DNA of 28,315 bases from a virus: the IMG/VR virus record IMGVR_UViG_3300046012_000340, positions 1 to 28,315 of that record, one strand, 5' to 3'. Below, piece by piece: positions 14,204-21,640 of the stretch (position 1 is its first letter; each line of letters begins with the position of its first letter). The notes under the pieces were generated by a model. The model was given only the letters and a program-made list of their open reading frames with translations. It was not told where the DNA came from and searched no databases. Both the position numbers and the translations under genes were made by a program.

Positions 14204-16933
14204 CTAGTACCCGTGCGTCGCTGCGTCGCTTACGAGGTCGATGTCGCGGAGCCGGTTCTTTTTCATCGCGCCGGTGTGCTTCTCGGTGCTCGCGGACGAG
14301 CTCGCGATCTTCGAGAGGTGCAGCGCGATCTCGGCAAGCTTCGCGCGCGCGTCCTGGCCGGACAGCAGCCCGTTCGGGCCGGCGATGTTCGACCCGTAGA
14401 GGCCGTACTCGTTCGCGGCCTCGGTGAAGAAGTCGCCGGCGCTCGTCGACGTCGTCTTCTTCTTTGTGAGCGTGTCGATCTTCTTCTGGATCGACGCCTT
14501 GGTGGTGTAGGCCTTGGCGACCGCGTCCTTGCTCGCGTTGATCTTGTGCAGCTGCGCGATCTGCTCGTCGAGCGCCTTCTTCTCCTGCTTGAGGATCGAG
14601 ACGAGTCTCTCGGTCGAGGCGCCGTTCGCGCGGGCGTTCATCTCCTCGATCACGAGGTCGGCGGGAACCTTCTCGAGCTTTGTGATGTGCGCGTCGCGCT
14701 GCTTGTCGATCTTCGCCTTCGCGGCCTTCGCCGCCCGCGCCCGGGCGGCGGCGTCCTGGGCCTTCTGCTGGGCGATCTGCTGCAGCTGCGAGCGGAGCGA
14801 CGCCTCGTCCTGGTAGACCGACTGCAGCGACTGGACGAGCTGCGGGTTGCCCTTCCCGGACGCGATTCGCTTCTCGGCGAACGCTGCGGCCTCCTGGTCG
14901 TAGTCGAGCTTCGCCTTGATCGCCGCCGGGCTGTTCGGGTTCTTCGCGAGCGCCAGGTTCAGCTGCGCCGCCCGGGACGGCTTGTAGTCGGGCATGGTCG
15001 TCGTCGACGGCGGCCCTTTCGTCGTCGTGGTCGAGGAGCCGCCGCCGCGGCCGGCTGCGTCGTGGAGCGGGTCGTTCGACATGCCGCTCGTGTTGGCCGG
15101 CTTCTTGTTGGAGCCGAAGATCGCGTCGCCGAGCTGGTGGATCGGGTTCCGTCCGGCGACGCCGCCGGTTGCGATGTTCTCGATGCCGCTGAAGAGCGCC
15201 GCGGCGCCGCGGCCGAGGTGATCCTTGATGAACGACTCCTCGGAGCCTTCGACCTTGATCGCGATCGGAATCACGATCGGTGCGATCGAGAGCGCGCCGA
15301 GGCCGAGCAGGCTCCCGCGCAGCAGCGCGACTTTGCCGTTCGCGCCGGTCGCGGCGCCGCCGATCAGCGCGACCTCGCCGGCGGTCGTGGTTGCGCTCAC
15401 GCCGAGCCCTGCGAGCTCGGCCTCGGTCGCGGCGATCGCCGGGGCCGCCTCGACGGGCATCAGCTTGAACGTCTTGCCGATCAGCGCGACCGACTTGATG
15501 ACACCGGCGGTCGCGAGCAGCAGCGGACCGCCGACGGCGAGGAGCCCAATGATCACCTCGATCTCGGTTTTCGCGGTGTGGCCGAGATGGTCGAAGCCGT
15601 CGGCGATCGCGGAAAGGCCGCCTGCGACCACGACGACGATCGGAGCGATGGTGGCGCCGAGCTTGATCAGGTCGACCTGCACCGACGACCAGGCGGTCGC
15701 GAGCTTGTACGCGTCCGAGTTCTTGACGTCGTGCTGGTCGTTGAAGAACTTGTCGGTGTTCTTGCGGACGTCGCCGAGCTTCTGCTGGTAGGAGGAGAGC
15801 TGCGCGTCGAGCGACTGGATCAGGGTGAGGATCGCGGCGCTCGAGCGGCCGCCGCCGAGCGCCTGGATGATGTCGCGGCTGCCGCGGGTGTCGCCGGCGG
15901 CTTGCATCTTGTCGTGCAGCAGCTGCAGCACCTTCAGGAGCCCGTCGGGCTGGCGCAGCAGCGTCGCGAGCTCGTTGGCGTCGATGCCGAGATCCTTGAG
16001 TGCCTTCTTGGCCTTCCCGGTCGGCGCTTCCATCAGCGCGAACGTCATCCGGAGCCTGGTCGCGGACTCGTCGGCGCCCATGCCGCGGTCGGTGAGCACC
16101 GCGAGCGCGGCGCCGACCTGGTCGAGCGAAAGGCCGGCGTTCTTCGCGGCCGGCAGGACGCCGGTGCCGAGCGCGGCCACGAGGTCGTCCATGCGCATGT
16201 TGCCGGCGCCGATCGTCGCGTTGAGGGTGCCCATCGCCCGGTCGTAGTTCTCGGTGCCCTGGATGCCGGTGACGACGGAGGCGCCGAGCGCGGTCGTGAC
16301 CTCCTCGAGGTCGGCGATGCCCATGAACGCGGCGATCGACGACGTCTTCAGCACACCCATAGCCTTGGCGCCGCGAAGGCCGAGCGACTCGAGGTGGTAG
16401 AGGCCCTTGGCGAGCTCCTCCGGGCTCTGCGGCACCGACCGTGCGAGCTGCAGCACCTGGCCGGTGAGGTTCTTCACCTCCGCCCCGGTCGCGCCGGCCT
16501 GCGTCTGGACCATCAGCATCTGCCGGTTGAACTCGACGCGCATCTTCACCGCCTCGAACGCGATCAGCGCGGTCGGCGCGGCGACGTAGCGGGTCAATGC
16601 GTGACCGACGGTCTGGGCGGCGCGCAGCTGCGCGGCGGTCGCGGCCGCGGCGGCGCGCTCCTGCGTGATCGCGGTCCGCTGCGCCTCGACGGCGAGCGCC
16701 CGGAGGTCGTTGCGGTAGGCGACGGTCGCCTTCTGCGTCGACAGCGACTCGGCGCCGGTGCGTGCGAGCGACCGGTTGAGCTTCTCCTGCGCGACCGCCA
16801 GGCGGAGCGCGTCGTCTGACATCGCGCCCGTCGTCTGCGAGTAGACGCGGCGGATCTCGCCCAGGTCCGCGCGCGTCTGGCCGACGGGTACCCGGAACTC
16901 GAGATCGGTGACGATCGGCTCGAACGAGCTCAC
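14204..16933 (-). CDS. Tail tape measure protein
   Basis: The 909-residue product is the longest gene in the window and starts at GTG 16933, one base after the chaperone extension stop. The N-terminal half has the TP901-type core (AVLTDRGMGADESATRLRMT, then FALMEAPTGKAKKALKDLGI). The middle has several hydrophobic stretches (about 425-485 and 545-565) and the C-terminal third is Ala/Lys/Gln-rich helix. Tape measure proteins set tail length and take part in DNA entry; using about 0.15 nm per residue, a tail of roughly 135 nm is implied. No peptidase or lysozyme domain is evident. Confidence 0.92.
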   Translation of the reverse strand: MSSFEPIVTDLEFRVPVGQTRADLGEIRRVYSQTTGAMSDDALRLAVAQEKLNRSLARTGAESLSTQKATVAYRNDLRALAVEAQRTAITQERAAAAATAAQLRAAQTVGHALTRYVAAPTALIAFEAVKMRVEFNRQMLMVQTQAGATGAEVKNLTGQVLQLARSVPQSPEELAKGLYHLESLGLRGAKAMGVLKTSSIAAFMGIADLEEVTTALGASVVTGIQGTENYDRAMGTLNATIGAGNMRMDDLVAALGTGVLPAAKNAGLSLDQVGAALAVLTDRGMGADESATRLRMTFALMEAPTGKAKKALKDLGIDANELATLLRQPDGLLKVLQLLHDKMQAAGDTRGSRDIIQALGGGRSSAAILTLIQSLDAQLSSYQQKLGDVRKNTDKFFNDQHDVKNSDAYKLATAWSSVQVDLIKLGATIAPIVVVVAGGLSAIADGFDHLGHTAKTEIEVIIGLLAVGGPLLLATAGVIKSVALIGKTFKLMPVEAAPAIAATEAELAGLGVSATTTAGEVALIGGAATGANGKVALLRGSLLGLGALSIAPIVIPIAIKVEGSEESFIKDHLGRGAAALFSGIENIATGGVAGRNPIHQLGDAIFGSNKKPANTSGMSNDPLHDAAGRGGGSSTTTTKGPPSTTTMPDYKPSRAAQLNLALAKNPNSPAAIKAKLDYDQEAAAFAEKRIASGKGNPQLVQSLQSVYQDEASLRSQLQQIAQQKAQDAAARARAAKAAKAKIDKQRDAHITKLEKVPADLVIEEMNARANGASTERLVSILKQEKKALDEQIAQLHKINASKDAVAKAYTTKASIQKKIDTLTKKKTTSTSAGDFFTEAANEYGLYGSNIAGPNGLLSGQDARAKLAEIALHLSKIASSSASTEKHTGAMKKNRLRDIDLVSDAATHGY

Positions 16934-16934
16934 C

Positions 16935-17222
16935 TCACCGGCCCGCCTTCGCCCGCTGCCGGTCGCGCCTGTCCGTCGACTTCTTCACGGCGGCGTCGCG
17001 TTCGGCCTTCTCCTGCGCCTCGATCATCGACGCCGCCTCGTGCAGCTCGCCGACGAGCGCGTAGGCCTCTTCGACGAGCCACTGCAGAACGTCGTCGACG
17101 GGCCGGCCGAGGTCATCGTTGAACCGCGGAAAGCGTCCACCCTGCCGTTGCGCATGCGTCGCAATCCGGAGCGCACTCGAGGCCGTGCGCTGCAGTGACG
17201 ACTCGAAACCAATCGAGCGCCA
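16935..17222 (-). CDS. Tail assembly chaperone, frameshifted extension (T-like)
   Basis: In the frame one base forward of the G-like gene, the sequence reads TASSALRIATHAQRQGGRFP, RFNDDLGRPVDDVLQWLVEE, then a charged coiled coil ending at TGA 16935. Third-position GC is high, yet no ATG, GTG or TTG opens this frame upstream. It is therefore probably expressed as a G-T fusion through a +1 (or -2) shift. Candidate slip sites in the zero frame are GTG GGG GTC (G5 run at 17226-17230), TTT CGA (17203-17208) and CTT TCC (17128-17133). The right coordinate marks the earliest candidate site, not a start codon. Confidence 0.7.
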   Translation of the reverse strand, partial: WRSIGFESSLQRTASSALRIATHAQRQGGRFPRFNDDLGRPVDDVLQWLVEEAYALVGELHEAASMIEAQEKAERDAAVKKSTDRRDRQRAKAGR

Positions 17223-17703
17223 CGACCCCCACGCGGCGGCCGACTGCGTCGTGGGCTGTCTTGCGGCTGATCAGCGACGAGAGCATCTCCAGGTCCGGGG
17301 TCGGGATCTGCTGCAGCTGCTCGACGGTCATCGCAGGCTCGACGAGCGCGAGCGCGACGACCTGCAGGTTGACCTGGCCGATGAGGTCGGTGACCCGGAA
17401 GAACTCCGCGTCGGCGGCCGCCTCCTGCTTCTTCGTGGGCGTCTTGCCGGACTGCTTGAGCTCGGCGAGCTCGTCGAACGGCGCGACGGCGAGCTCGGCG
17501 AGCGTGCCGGGGTGCGCCCACTCCTTCACGACGTGCTCGCGCAGCTCGGTCGGGAGCGACTCGAGGCGCTGAAGGTCGAAGAGCGAGACGTCGCGGTAGA
17601 CGGCTTTGCGGCCGGAGGGGAGGATCGGGTCGTGGAGGGTGTTCGTCCACTCCTCGGCCGTCGTCACCTCACGCGTGGACGGGTTCTCTGTGCTGGTGGT
17701 CAT
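17113..17703 (-). CDS. Tail assembly chaperone, short form (G-like)
   Basis: The 196-residue product starts at ATG 17703 with a strong Shine-Dalgarno AAGGGG. It is a helical protein: YRDVSLFDLQRLESLPTELR, later AEFFRVTDLIGQVNLQVVAL and PDLEMLSSLISRKTAHDAVG. Position between the major tail protein and the tape measure identifies it as the G-like chaperone, which coats the tape measure during tail assembly. The last 35 codons have weaker codon use than an overlapping frame, marking the zone where a ribosomal frameshift is likely. In the zero frame the tail ends with a Cys-rich stretch (CAPDCDACATAG). Confidence 0.85.
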   Translation of the reverse strand: MTTSTENPSTREVTTAEEWTNTLHDPILPSGRKAVYRDVSLFDLQRLESLPTELREHVVKEWAHPGTLAELAVAPFDELAELKQSGKTPTKKQEAAADAEFFRVTDLIGQVNLQVVALALVEPAMTVEQLQQIPTPDLEMLSSLISRKTAHDAVGRRVGVVALDWFRVVTAAHGLECAPDCDACATAGWTLSAVQR

Positions 17704-17872
17704 GTGCCTTGCCCCTTTCGGCTTCGCACTCGGATTGGCGGTGGGTCTGAAGTTCGGTCGCGAGCTGCGCGATCGCGCCCGCGGCGATCCGGTTCAGCCG
17801 GTCGGCGGCCTTGACGGCGCGGCGCGCGTTGTCGGCGAGCTCCTCGAGGTGGTCGAGCTGCGCTCCCGTCAC
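17669..17872 (-). CDS. Small helical protein between tail tube and chaperone
   Basis: The 67-residue product starts at GTG 17872, two nt after the major tail protein stop, and ends 35 nt inside the chaperone gene. It is helical: TGAQLDHLEELADNARRAVK, then AADRLNRIAAGAIAQLATEL, with a His- and Glu-rich tail in the overlap. Size, tight spacing and codon use support it. No family is recognised. Confidence 0.6.
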   Translation of the reverse strand: MTGAQLDHLEELADNARRAVKAADRLNRIAAGAIAQLATELQTHRQSECEAERGKAHDHQHREPVHA

Positions 17873-17874
17873 CG

Positions 17875-18879
17875 TTAGGCGGAGCGGTCGGCGGTCGCGA
17901 GCTGGTTCTTGACGACGGCCTGGATCACGTTGGCGGCGGTCGCCGAGCGCTTCGACTCGAAGTCGAACGTGGAGACGGCGCTTGTCCCGTCGGCCTTGAA
18001 CTGCGTCTGGAAGTTGAGGATCTGGGCGGCCGCGAGTGCCAGCGTGACGCTGAGGTTCGCGTTGCGGGTGAGCGCGATCGAGAGCGCCTCCGAGAACACG
18101 GCTGCGCTGAGTGCCGTCCCTGACGTCGAGCCGGTGTTCGCGGCGCGGGCGAGCTGGTCGGACTGGAACGCGACCCCGGCGGATCCGGAGACGGCCAGGA
18201 GGCCGTTCGGGACGTCGAGCGAGGCGAGGCCGTTGTCGCCCTTGAACCAGGTCGTGCCGCGGGAGATCATCAGGTCGATCGCGTTCACGACGCCGTTGTG
18301 GGCGCCGCCGAGCGAGACAGCGAGCTCGGGCCAGCCGTGCGCGAGCTCGCTCGCGAACAGGCCGCTCAGGTCGGGGATGTCGCCGGTGTCGACGTAGGTC
18401 GCGGCGAGCGCGACGGTCGCGTACTCGACTTCCATGAACCCGTCCGGCTTGCCCATGAAGTGGCCCGAGCCGAGACGCATGCCGTCGTAGCGGACGCACA
18501 TCTCGCCCGGCCAGATGTCCCAGCAGGTGAGGTAGGGCGTCACGAACGGCGCGTCAGGGTCGATCGTTTCGGTGTGGATGAAGTTGGGGGTGCTGCCGGA
18601 CTCGACGATCAGGCCGAGCAGCGCGCCGAGGAAGAAGTCCTCCTCGGAGGGGCGGATGTACTTCTTGAACGTGCCGCCGGGCTGGGCGCCCATGACGGCG
18701 ACGTCGCCCTGCTGGGCGAGCTGGTCGGACTCCTGCTGCTTCTCGCGCTGTACGCCGGGGTCGAGGCTGCAGTCCTCGAGCGCGATCGCGATCGTCGGGG
18801 TCGTCGCGGGCGTGTCCTTGTCGTCCTGGAACGCGAACGCGAGCACCTCGATGTTCGCCGGGATCAGCTCGATCGTCAC
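17875..18879 (-). CDS. Major tail protein (tail tube)
   Basis: The 334-residue product starts at GTG 18879 (GTGA overlap). Composition and gene position match siphovirus tail tube proteins: an N-terminal segment with LEDCSLDPGVQREKQQ, a middle with YLTCWDIWPGEMCVRYDGM, and a C-terminal third (about 225-334, SGSAGVAFQSDQLARAANTG onward) that may be a decorating Ig-like or helical region. It would polymerise as rings around the tape measure. Confidence 0.8.
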   Translation of the reverse strand: MTIELIPANIEVLAFAFQDDKDTPATTPTIAIALEDCSLDPGVQREKQQESDQLAQQGDVAVMGAQPGGTFKKYIRPSEEDFFLGALLGLIVESGSTPNFIHTETIDPDAPFVTPYLTCWDIWPGEMCVRYDGMRLGSGHFMGKPDGFMEVEYATVALAATYVDTGDIPDLSGLFASELAHGWPELAVSLGGAHNGVVNAIDLMISRGTTWFKGDNGLASLDVPNGLLAVSGSAGVAFQSDQLARAANTGSTSGTALSAAVFSEALSIALTRNANLSVTLALAAAQILNFQTQFKADGTSAVSTFDFESKRSATAANVIQAVVKNQLATADRSA

Positions 18880-19181
18880 TGCGGGTCGACCTCCTCAAGG
18901 TGCGGGTTGGCCGCGAGCCGCTTCGCGAGCTTCCGGTCGACGGTCGAGTACGTCTCGCCGGCGCCGAGTGACACGCGCGGGCTCGCGCCCAGCGAGACAC
19001 GGTGGACGGGGCTCTCGTCGCCGTCGGCGGGGTCGCGGAGCTTGAAGACGCGCGGCACCGGCGGCGCCTCGATCGCGGCGATCGCGTCGAGCACGGCCTG
19101 CTTGTTCGGGAGCTGCTCCGGGGCGTCGACGCCTGTGGCGGCGGCGACCTCGTTCAGCTCTTCACGCGTCTGCTCGCTCAT
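18876..19181 (-). CDS. HeH/LEM-like structural-region protein
   Basis: The 101-residue product starts at ATG 19181. Residues about 4-37 (TREELNEVAAATGVDAPEQL then PNKQAVLDAI) form a short helix-extension-helix of the HeH/LEM/Rho-N type. Residues about 57-101 carry GAGETYSTVDRKLAKRLAAN PHLEEVD. A very similar helix-extension-helix and a related second segment occur in the protein at 21641-22084, but in the reverse order. Position next to the tail tube suggests a neck or virion role. The start lacks a Shine-Dalgarno sequence and carries the start-associated motif instead. Confidence 0.65.
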   Translation of the reverse strand: MSEQTREELNEVAAATGVDAPEQLPNKQAVLDAIAAIEAPPVPRVFKLRDPADGDESPVHRVSLGASPRVSLGAGETYSTVDRKLAKRLAANPHLEEVDPQ

Positions 19182-19189
19182 TCTGCGGC

Positions 19190-19199
19190 CGTCTATCGG
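19190..19199 (-). promoter_or_regulatory. Start-associated motif, copy 4
   Basis: The minus strand reads CCGATAGACG, exactly the consensus, eight bases before the ATG of the HeH/LEM-like gene. It lies in a 32-nt gap without a ribosome-binding site. Confidence 0.7.
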
Positions 19200-19213
19200 C
19201 GGCCGCCGGCGGG

Positions 19214-19654
19214 CTAGGTGCGGTGGATGACCTCGCGGAGCTTCGCCCGGCCGGCGGTTCGGGCCTTCGCGAAGAACCGCTCAGGCGGGATGCCTTTGTC
19301 GCTGATGTCGCCGCGGTGGGCGGTGTAGGAGCCGCCGCGGCGTTTCACGGTCCAGGAGCTCCGGCCTGGCCGTTTCGGCTTCTTGCGCCGCTTCCCGAGC
19401 GTCCCGGCGTCGAAGAAGCCGGCGATCGGCGTGCCGCGCTTGCCCGTCTTCATCGCCCGGATCCCGGAGGCGTAGCCGTCTTCGGTGCCGTGCGCCTTGA
19501 CCGGCGCGATCTCGAGGTCGATCGAGGCGCCGGCCTGGGCGACGGAGGCCGCGTCGAGGGAGGCGGCGTCGAGGCCCTCGACGATCCGCGCCTCGAGCTT
19601 CTCGGTCAGCTCGGTGAACCCCTCGGCGAACGTGTTGATCGAGGAGCGGATCAC
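19214..19654 (-). CDS. HK97 gp10-like neck/tail-completion protein
   Basis: The 146-residue product starts at GTG 19654. The plan, an N-terminal helix (FTELTEKLEARIVEGLDAAS), a beta region with YASGIRAMKTGKRGTPIAGF FDAG, and a C-terminal helix (PPERFFAKARTAGRAKLREV), matches HK97 gp10-like proteins that join the head connector to the tail. The basic segment KRRKKPKRPGRSSWTVKRRG is notable. Gene order around it agrees. Confidence 0.75.
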   Translation of the reverse strand: MIRSSINTFAEGFTELTEKLEARIVEGLDAASLDAASVAQAGASIDLEIAPVKAHGTEDGYASGIRAMKTGKRGTPIAGFFDAGTLGKRRKKPKRPGRSSWTVKRRGGSYTAHRGDISDKGIPPERFFAKARTAGRAKLREVIHRT

Positions 19655-20085
19655 GCGGGCAGCGCTGCGGCGTTCATCATCCGCCCGTCGAGGGTCGCGA
19701 CGACGGAGAAGTCGGTGCGGTTCGGCGCGATCTCTCGGAGCTCGTAGTAGAGCTCGCCGGCGAGCAGCGCCTGCCGGTTTCGGAGCAGCAGCGTCGAGAG
19801 GTCCCAGTGGGCCTGCTCGAGCGGCGCGTCGTCACGCTGGATCTCCTTCAGCCGCGCCGAGGCCTTCGGGTCCTTGACGAAGTAGGCGATCGCCATCTGC
19901 GGCCGCATGTAGTTCGGGTTGCCGTCGAACGGTGTGCGCGGCCAGTAGACGGCGATCCGGTCCTTGTCGCGGGAGAGGCCGGTGCGGTAGCCGTCGAGCA
20001 CCTCGGCGTCCGGGAAGGCGCCAGCGAGCAGTTCGACGAGCGCCCGCCGCCATTCCGTGACGGGGTTCGTTGCCGGCTCGGTCAT
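19651..20085 (-). CDS. Tail terminator/neck-like protein
   Basis: The 144-residue product starts at ATG 20085 (ATGA overlap with the connector stop). Residues about 8-60 resemble the fold of tail terminator and neck proteins (WRRALVELLAGAFPDAEVLD, later DKDRIAVYWPRTPFDG). The strand-helix plan and the position between connector and gp10-like protein support a neck role. The longer open frame upstream is arginine-rich shadow sequence. Confidence 0.65.
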   Translation of the reverse strand: MTEPATNPVTEWRRALVELLAGAFPDAEVLDGYRTGLSRDKDRIAVYWPRTPFDGNPNYMRPQMAIAYFVKDPKASARLKEIQRDDAPLEQAHWDLSTLLLRNRQALLAGELYYELREIAPNRTDFSVVATLDGRMMNAAALPA

Positions 20086-21011
20086 CCGACCCGGACGTCC
20101 CGCATCCCGTCGCGACGGTCGAGCGCGGCCCGCTGGGCGCCGCCGAGGTTGAACTCGCCGCGGTTGGCCGCCTCGGCGAACTGGGTGCCGACCGAGGCGA
20201 CGTCGTTCAGGTAGCGGACGATCACGAGCGTCGCGACGGCGCGGCGGACGGTCTTCGGGATCTCGGGGAACCCGAACGTGCCGGTGACCTCGGCGATCTC
20301 GTCGTGGTGGACGTGGTTGCCGCCGGCGAGCAGGTTGCGGCTCGAGCGGGGCAGCATCGCCGGGGTCGTGACGCCGGCGGGGAACTCGATCGATCTGATC
20401 GGCTGCCAGCTCGGCCGGATCCGCGGCAGCGCCACCCAGGCGGTGTCGTCGAGCGTCTGGATGACTGTGCCGTCCTGCCGTTTGAACACGACCGCGGTGA
20501 TGGCGGTGGCGTCGCCGACCTGGAGCTCGCGCTCCTCTGCGACGAACTGGTCGAGCTCGAAGACGCGGGTCTGCGGCTGCGCGCCGATCGGAAGGATCTC
20601 GCGGCCGGTCTCCTGCAGCCAGTCGGTCGACTCGTCGAGGATCAGCTCGTTCAGGATCGCGTCGATCTCGGGGTCGTCGCCGGCGCTGTAGCCGGGGACG
20701 CGGCGGACGACGTCGCTGAGGGTGCAGAGCGCGCCGGCCTGCAGCACGTCGGGCGGCGCCGCGGTGAGCAGCTGCCGCACGATGAAGGTGCCCTGCTCGA
20801 CCTCGCCGTCGGCGGTGATCGACCATTCGTGCTCGCCGGTCTGCGTCGTGGCGAAGTCGAGCTGGTAGGTGCCGTCGCCGAGGTCGGTGATGTCGCCGGC
20901 GACGAACGCCGTGACGGTGTCGTCGGGCTCGCGCACCTCGGCGCTGTCAGGTGCCGAGCCGAGCCCGACGACGAGGTGGACGCTGTCGCCGACGTCGTAG
21001 ACGGTCGTCAA
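20082..21011 (-). CDS. Head-tail connector with N-terminal Ig-like domain
   Basis: The 309-residue product starts at TTG 21011, chosen because GAGGAG lies seven bases upstream. Residues about 1-80 are a beta-sandwich-like domain (GDSVHLVVGLG, TVTAFVAGDITDLGDGTYQL, EHEWSITADGEVEQGTF). Residues about 90-309 resemble gp6-type connectors: LCTLSDVVRRVPGYSAGDDP with helices, then VTGTFGFPEIPKTVRRAVAT and LVIVRYLNDV. Connectors seal the portal and join the tail. An Ig-like fold fused to a connector is less usual and could add a surface-exposed domain. Confidence 0.75.
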   Translation of the reverse strand: MTTVYDVGDSVHLVVGLGSAPDSAEVREPDDTVTAFVAGDITDLGDGTYQLDFATTQTGEHEWSITADGEVEQGTFIVRQLLTAAPPDVLQAGALCTLSDVVRRVPGYSAGDDPEIDAILNELILDESTDWLQETGREILPIGAQPQTRVFELDQFVAEERELQVGDATAITAVVFKRQDGTVIQTLDDTAWVALPRIRPSWQPIRSIEFPAGVTTPAMLPRSSRNLLAGGNHVHHDEIAEVTGTFGFPEIPKTVRRAVATLVIVRYLNDVASVGTQFAEAANRGEFNLGGAQRAALDRRDGMRDVRVG

Positions 21012-21023
21012 GGCCAGGCTCCT

Positions 21024-21056
21024 CTATTCGCTCTCGACCGCGGCCGAGCTGCGCAT
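21024..21056 (-). CDS. Possible 10-residue coupling ORF
   Basis: An ATG overlapping the upstream stop (TGATG) opens a frame of MRSSAAVESE and a TAG whose last bases adjoin the GAGGAG ribosome-binding site of the connector gene. It could carry ribosomes to that site, but a 10-codon frame is easily accidental. Confidence 0.2.
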   Translation of the reverse strand: MRSSAAVESE

Positions 21057-21547
21057 CAGGGGGTGGTCGCGGTGGTCGAGTCGGTGATGATTCCGGCGGA
21101 ATCGAGCGCCGTCAGCAGGTTCGCGAGCGCGCTCTCCGGGTCGTCACGGGCGCCCGCGACGTCGATCGGGCCTCGGTAGACGTCGGCGACGTCGCGGCCG
21201 ACGGCAATGAGCTCGACTTGCAGCTGCGGCTGCGGGTTCGTGCCTGAGACGTCCCAGGCGATCCGGACGAAGGCGGAGGGGTTGTCGACCGTGACCGACT
21301 GGACGCCGTCCGCCTCGAAAGTGAGCGCGGCCGCGGCCGCGACCCAGGTGTTGCCGTCGTCGGACTGCTCGACCGTGACGTCGACGGCGTCGACGGCTGC
21401 GGTGCCGCTGAGCCGGCTGACGCTGACGTTGGCGGTGACGCTTGCGGCGGCCTCGTAGCCGCTCTCGCCGGCGGAGTTGCCGTCGGCGTAGACCGCCTGG
21501 TAGACGGCGAGGTGCGCTTCGACGGATCCGGGTTCGAGGTTGATCAT
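21056..21547 (-). CDS. Beta-rich virion protein (possible capsid decoration)
   Basis: The 163-residue product starts at ATG 21547. The core (about 35-118) is a beta-sandwich with the pattern DVTVEQSDDGNTWVAAAAAL, VTVDNPSAFVRIAWDVSGTN and PQLQVELIAVG, as seen in many actinophage virion proteins. The C-terminus DDPESALANLLTALDSAGII is also typical of capsid-associated proteins. Location after the capsid and HeH/LEM-like genes suggests capsid decoration or a neck component. It begins a unit after two hairpins and has the start-associated motif nine bases upstream. Confidence 0.65.
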   Translation of the reverse strand: MINLEPGSVEAHLAVYQAVYADGNSAGESGYEAAASVTANVSVSRLSGTAAVDAVDVTVEQSDDGNTWVAAAAALTFEADGVQSVTVDNPSAFVRIAWDVSGTNPQPQLQVELIAVGRDVADVYRGPIDVAGARDDPESALANLLTALDSAGIITDSTTATTP

Positions 21548-21556
21548 CGGCTGCAG

Positions 21557-21566
21557 CGTCTATCGG
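21557..21566 (-). promoter_or_regulatory. Start-associated motif, copy 5
   Basis: The minus strand reads CCGATAGACG, exactly the consensus, nine bases before the ATG at 21547. It follows two terminator-like hairpins, so transcription may restart here. Confidence 0.7.
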
Positions 21567-21582
21567 TCGCCGCGGGTAGGTG

Positions 21583-21639
21583 TTCGTGGGGGCGACCGAA
21601 GCCGCCCCCACGAATCGAGGCCCTCCCGTTGGGCCTCGA
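21583..21639 (-). terminator. Tandem terminator-like hairpins
   Basis: Two perfect inverted repeats are adjacent. TTCGTGGGGGCG (21583-21594) pairs with CGCCCCCACGAA (21603-21614): 12 bp, 8-nt loop. TCGAGGCCC (21615-21623) pairs with GGGCCTCGA (21631-21639): 9 bp, 7-nt loop. They lie directly after the TAG of the HeH/LEM-like gene. No U-tract follows, which is common in GC-rich bacteria. Confidence 0.65.
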
Positions 21640-21640
21640 G

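Noticed and set aside
14012-16819. Plus-strand open frame of over 900 codons opposite the tape measure gene
   Set aside because: Arg/Leu/Asp-rich mirror of alanine-lysine-rich helices; no recognisable protein features.
17024-17650. Third reading frame across the tail chaperone gene
   Set aside because: Arginine- and proline-rich without helical character; the +1 frame gives a much better T-like protein.
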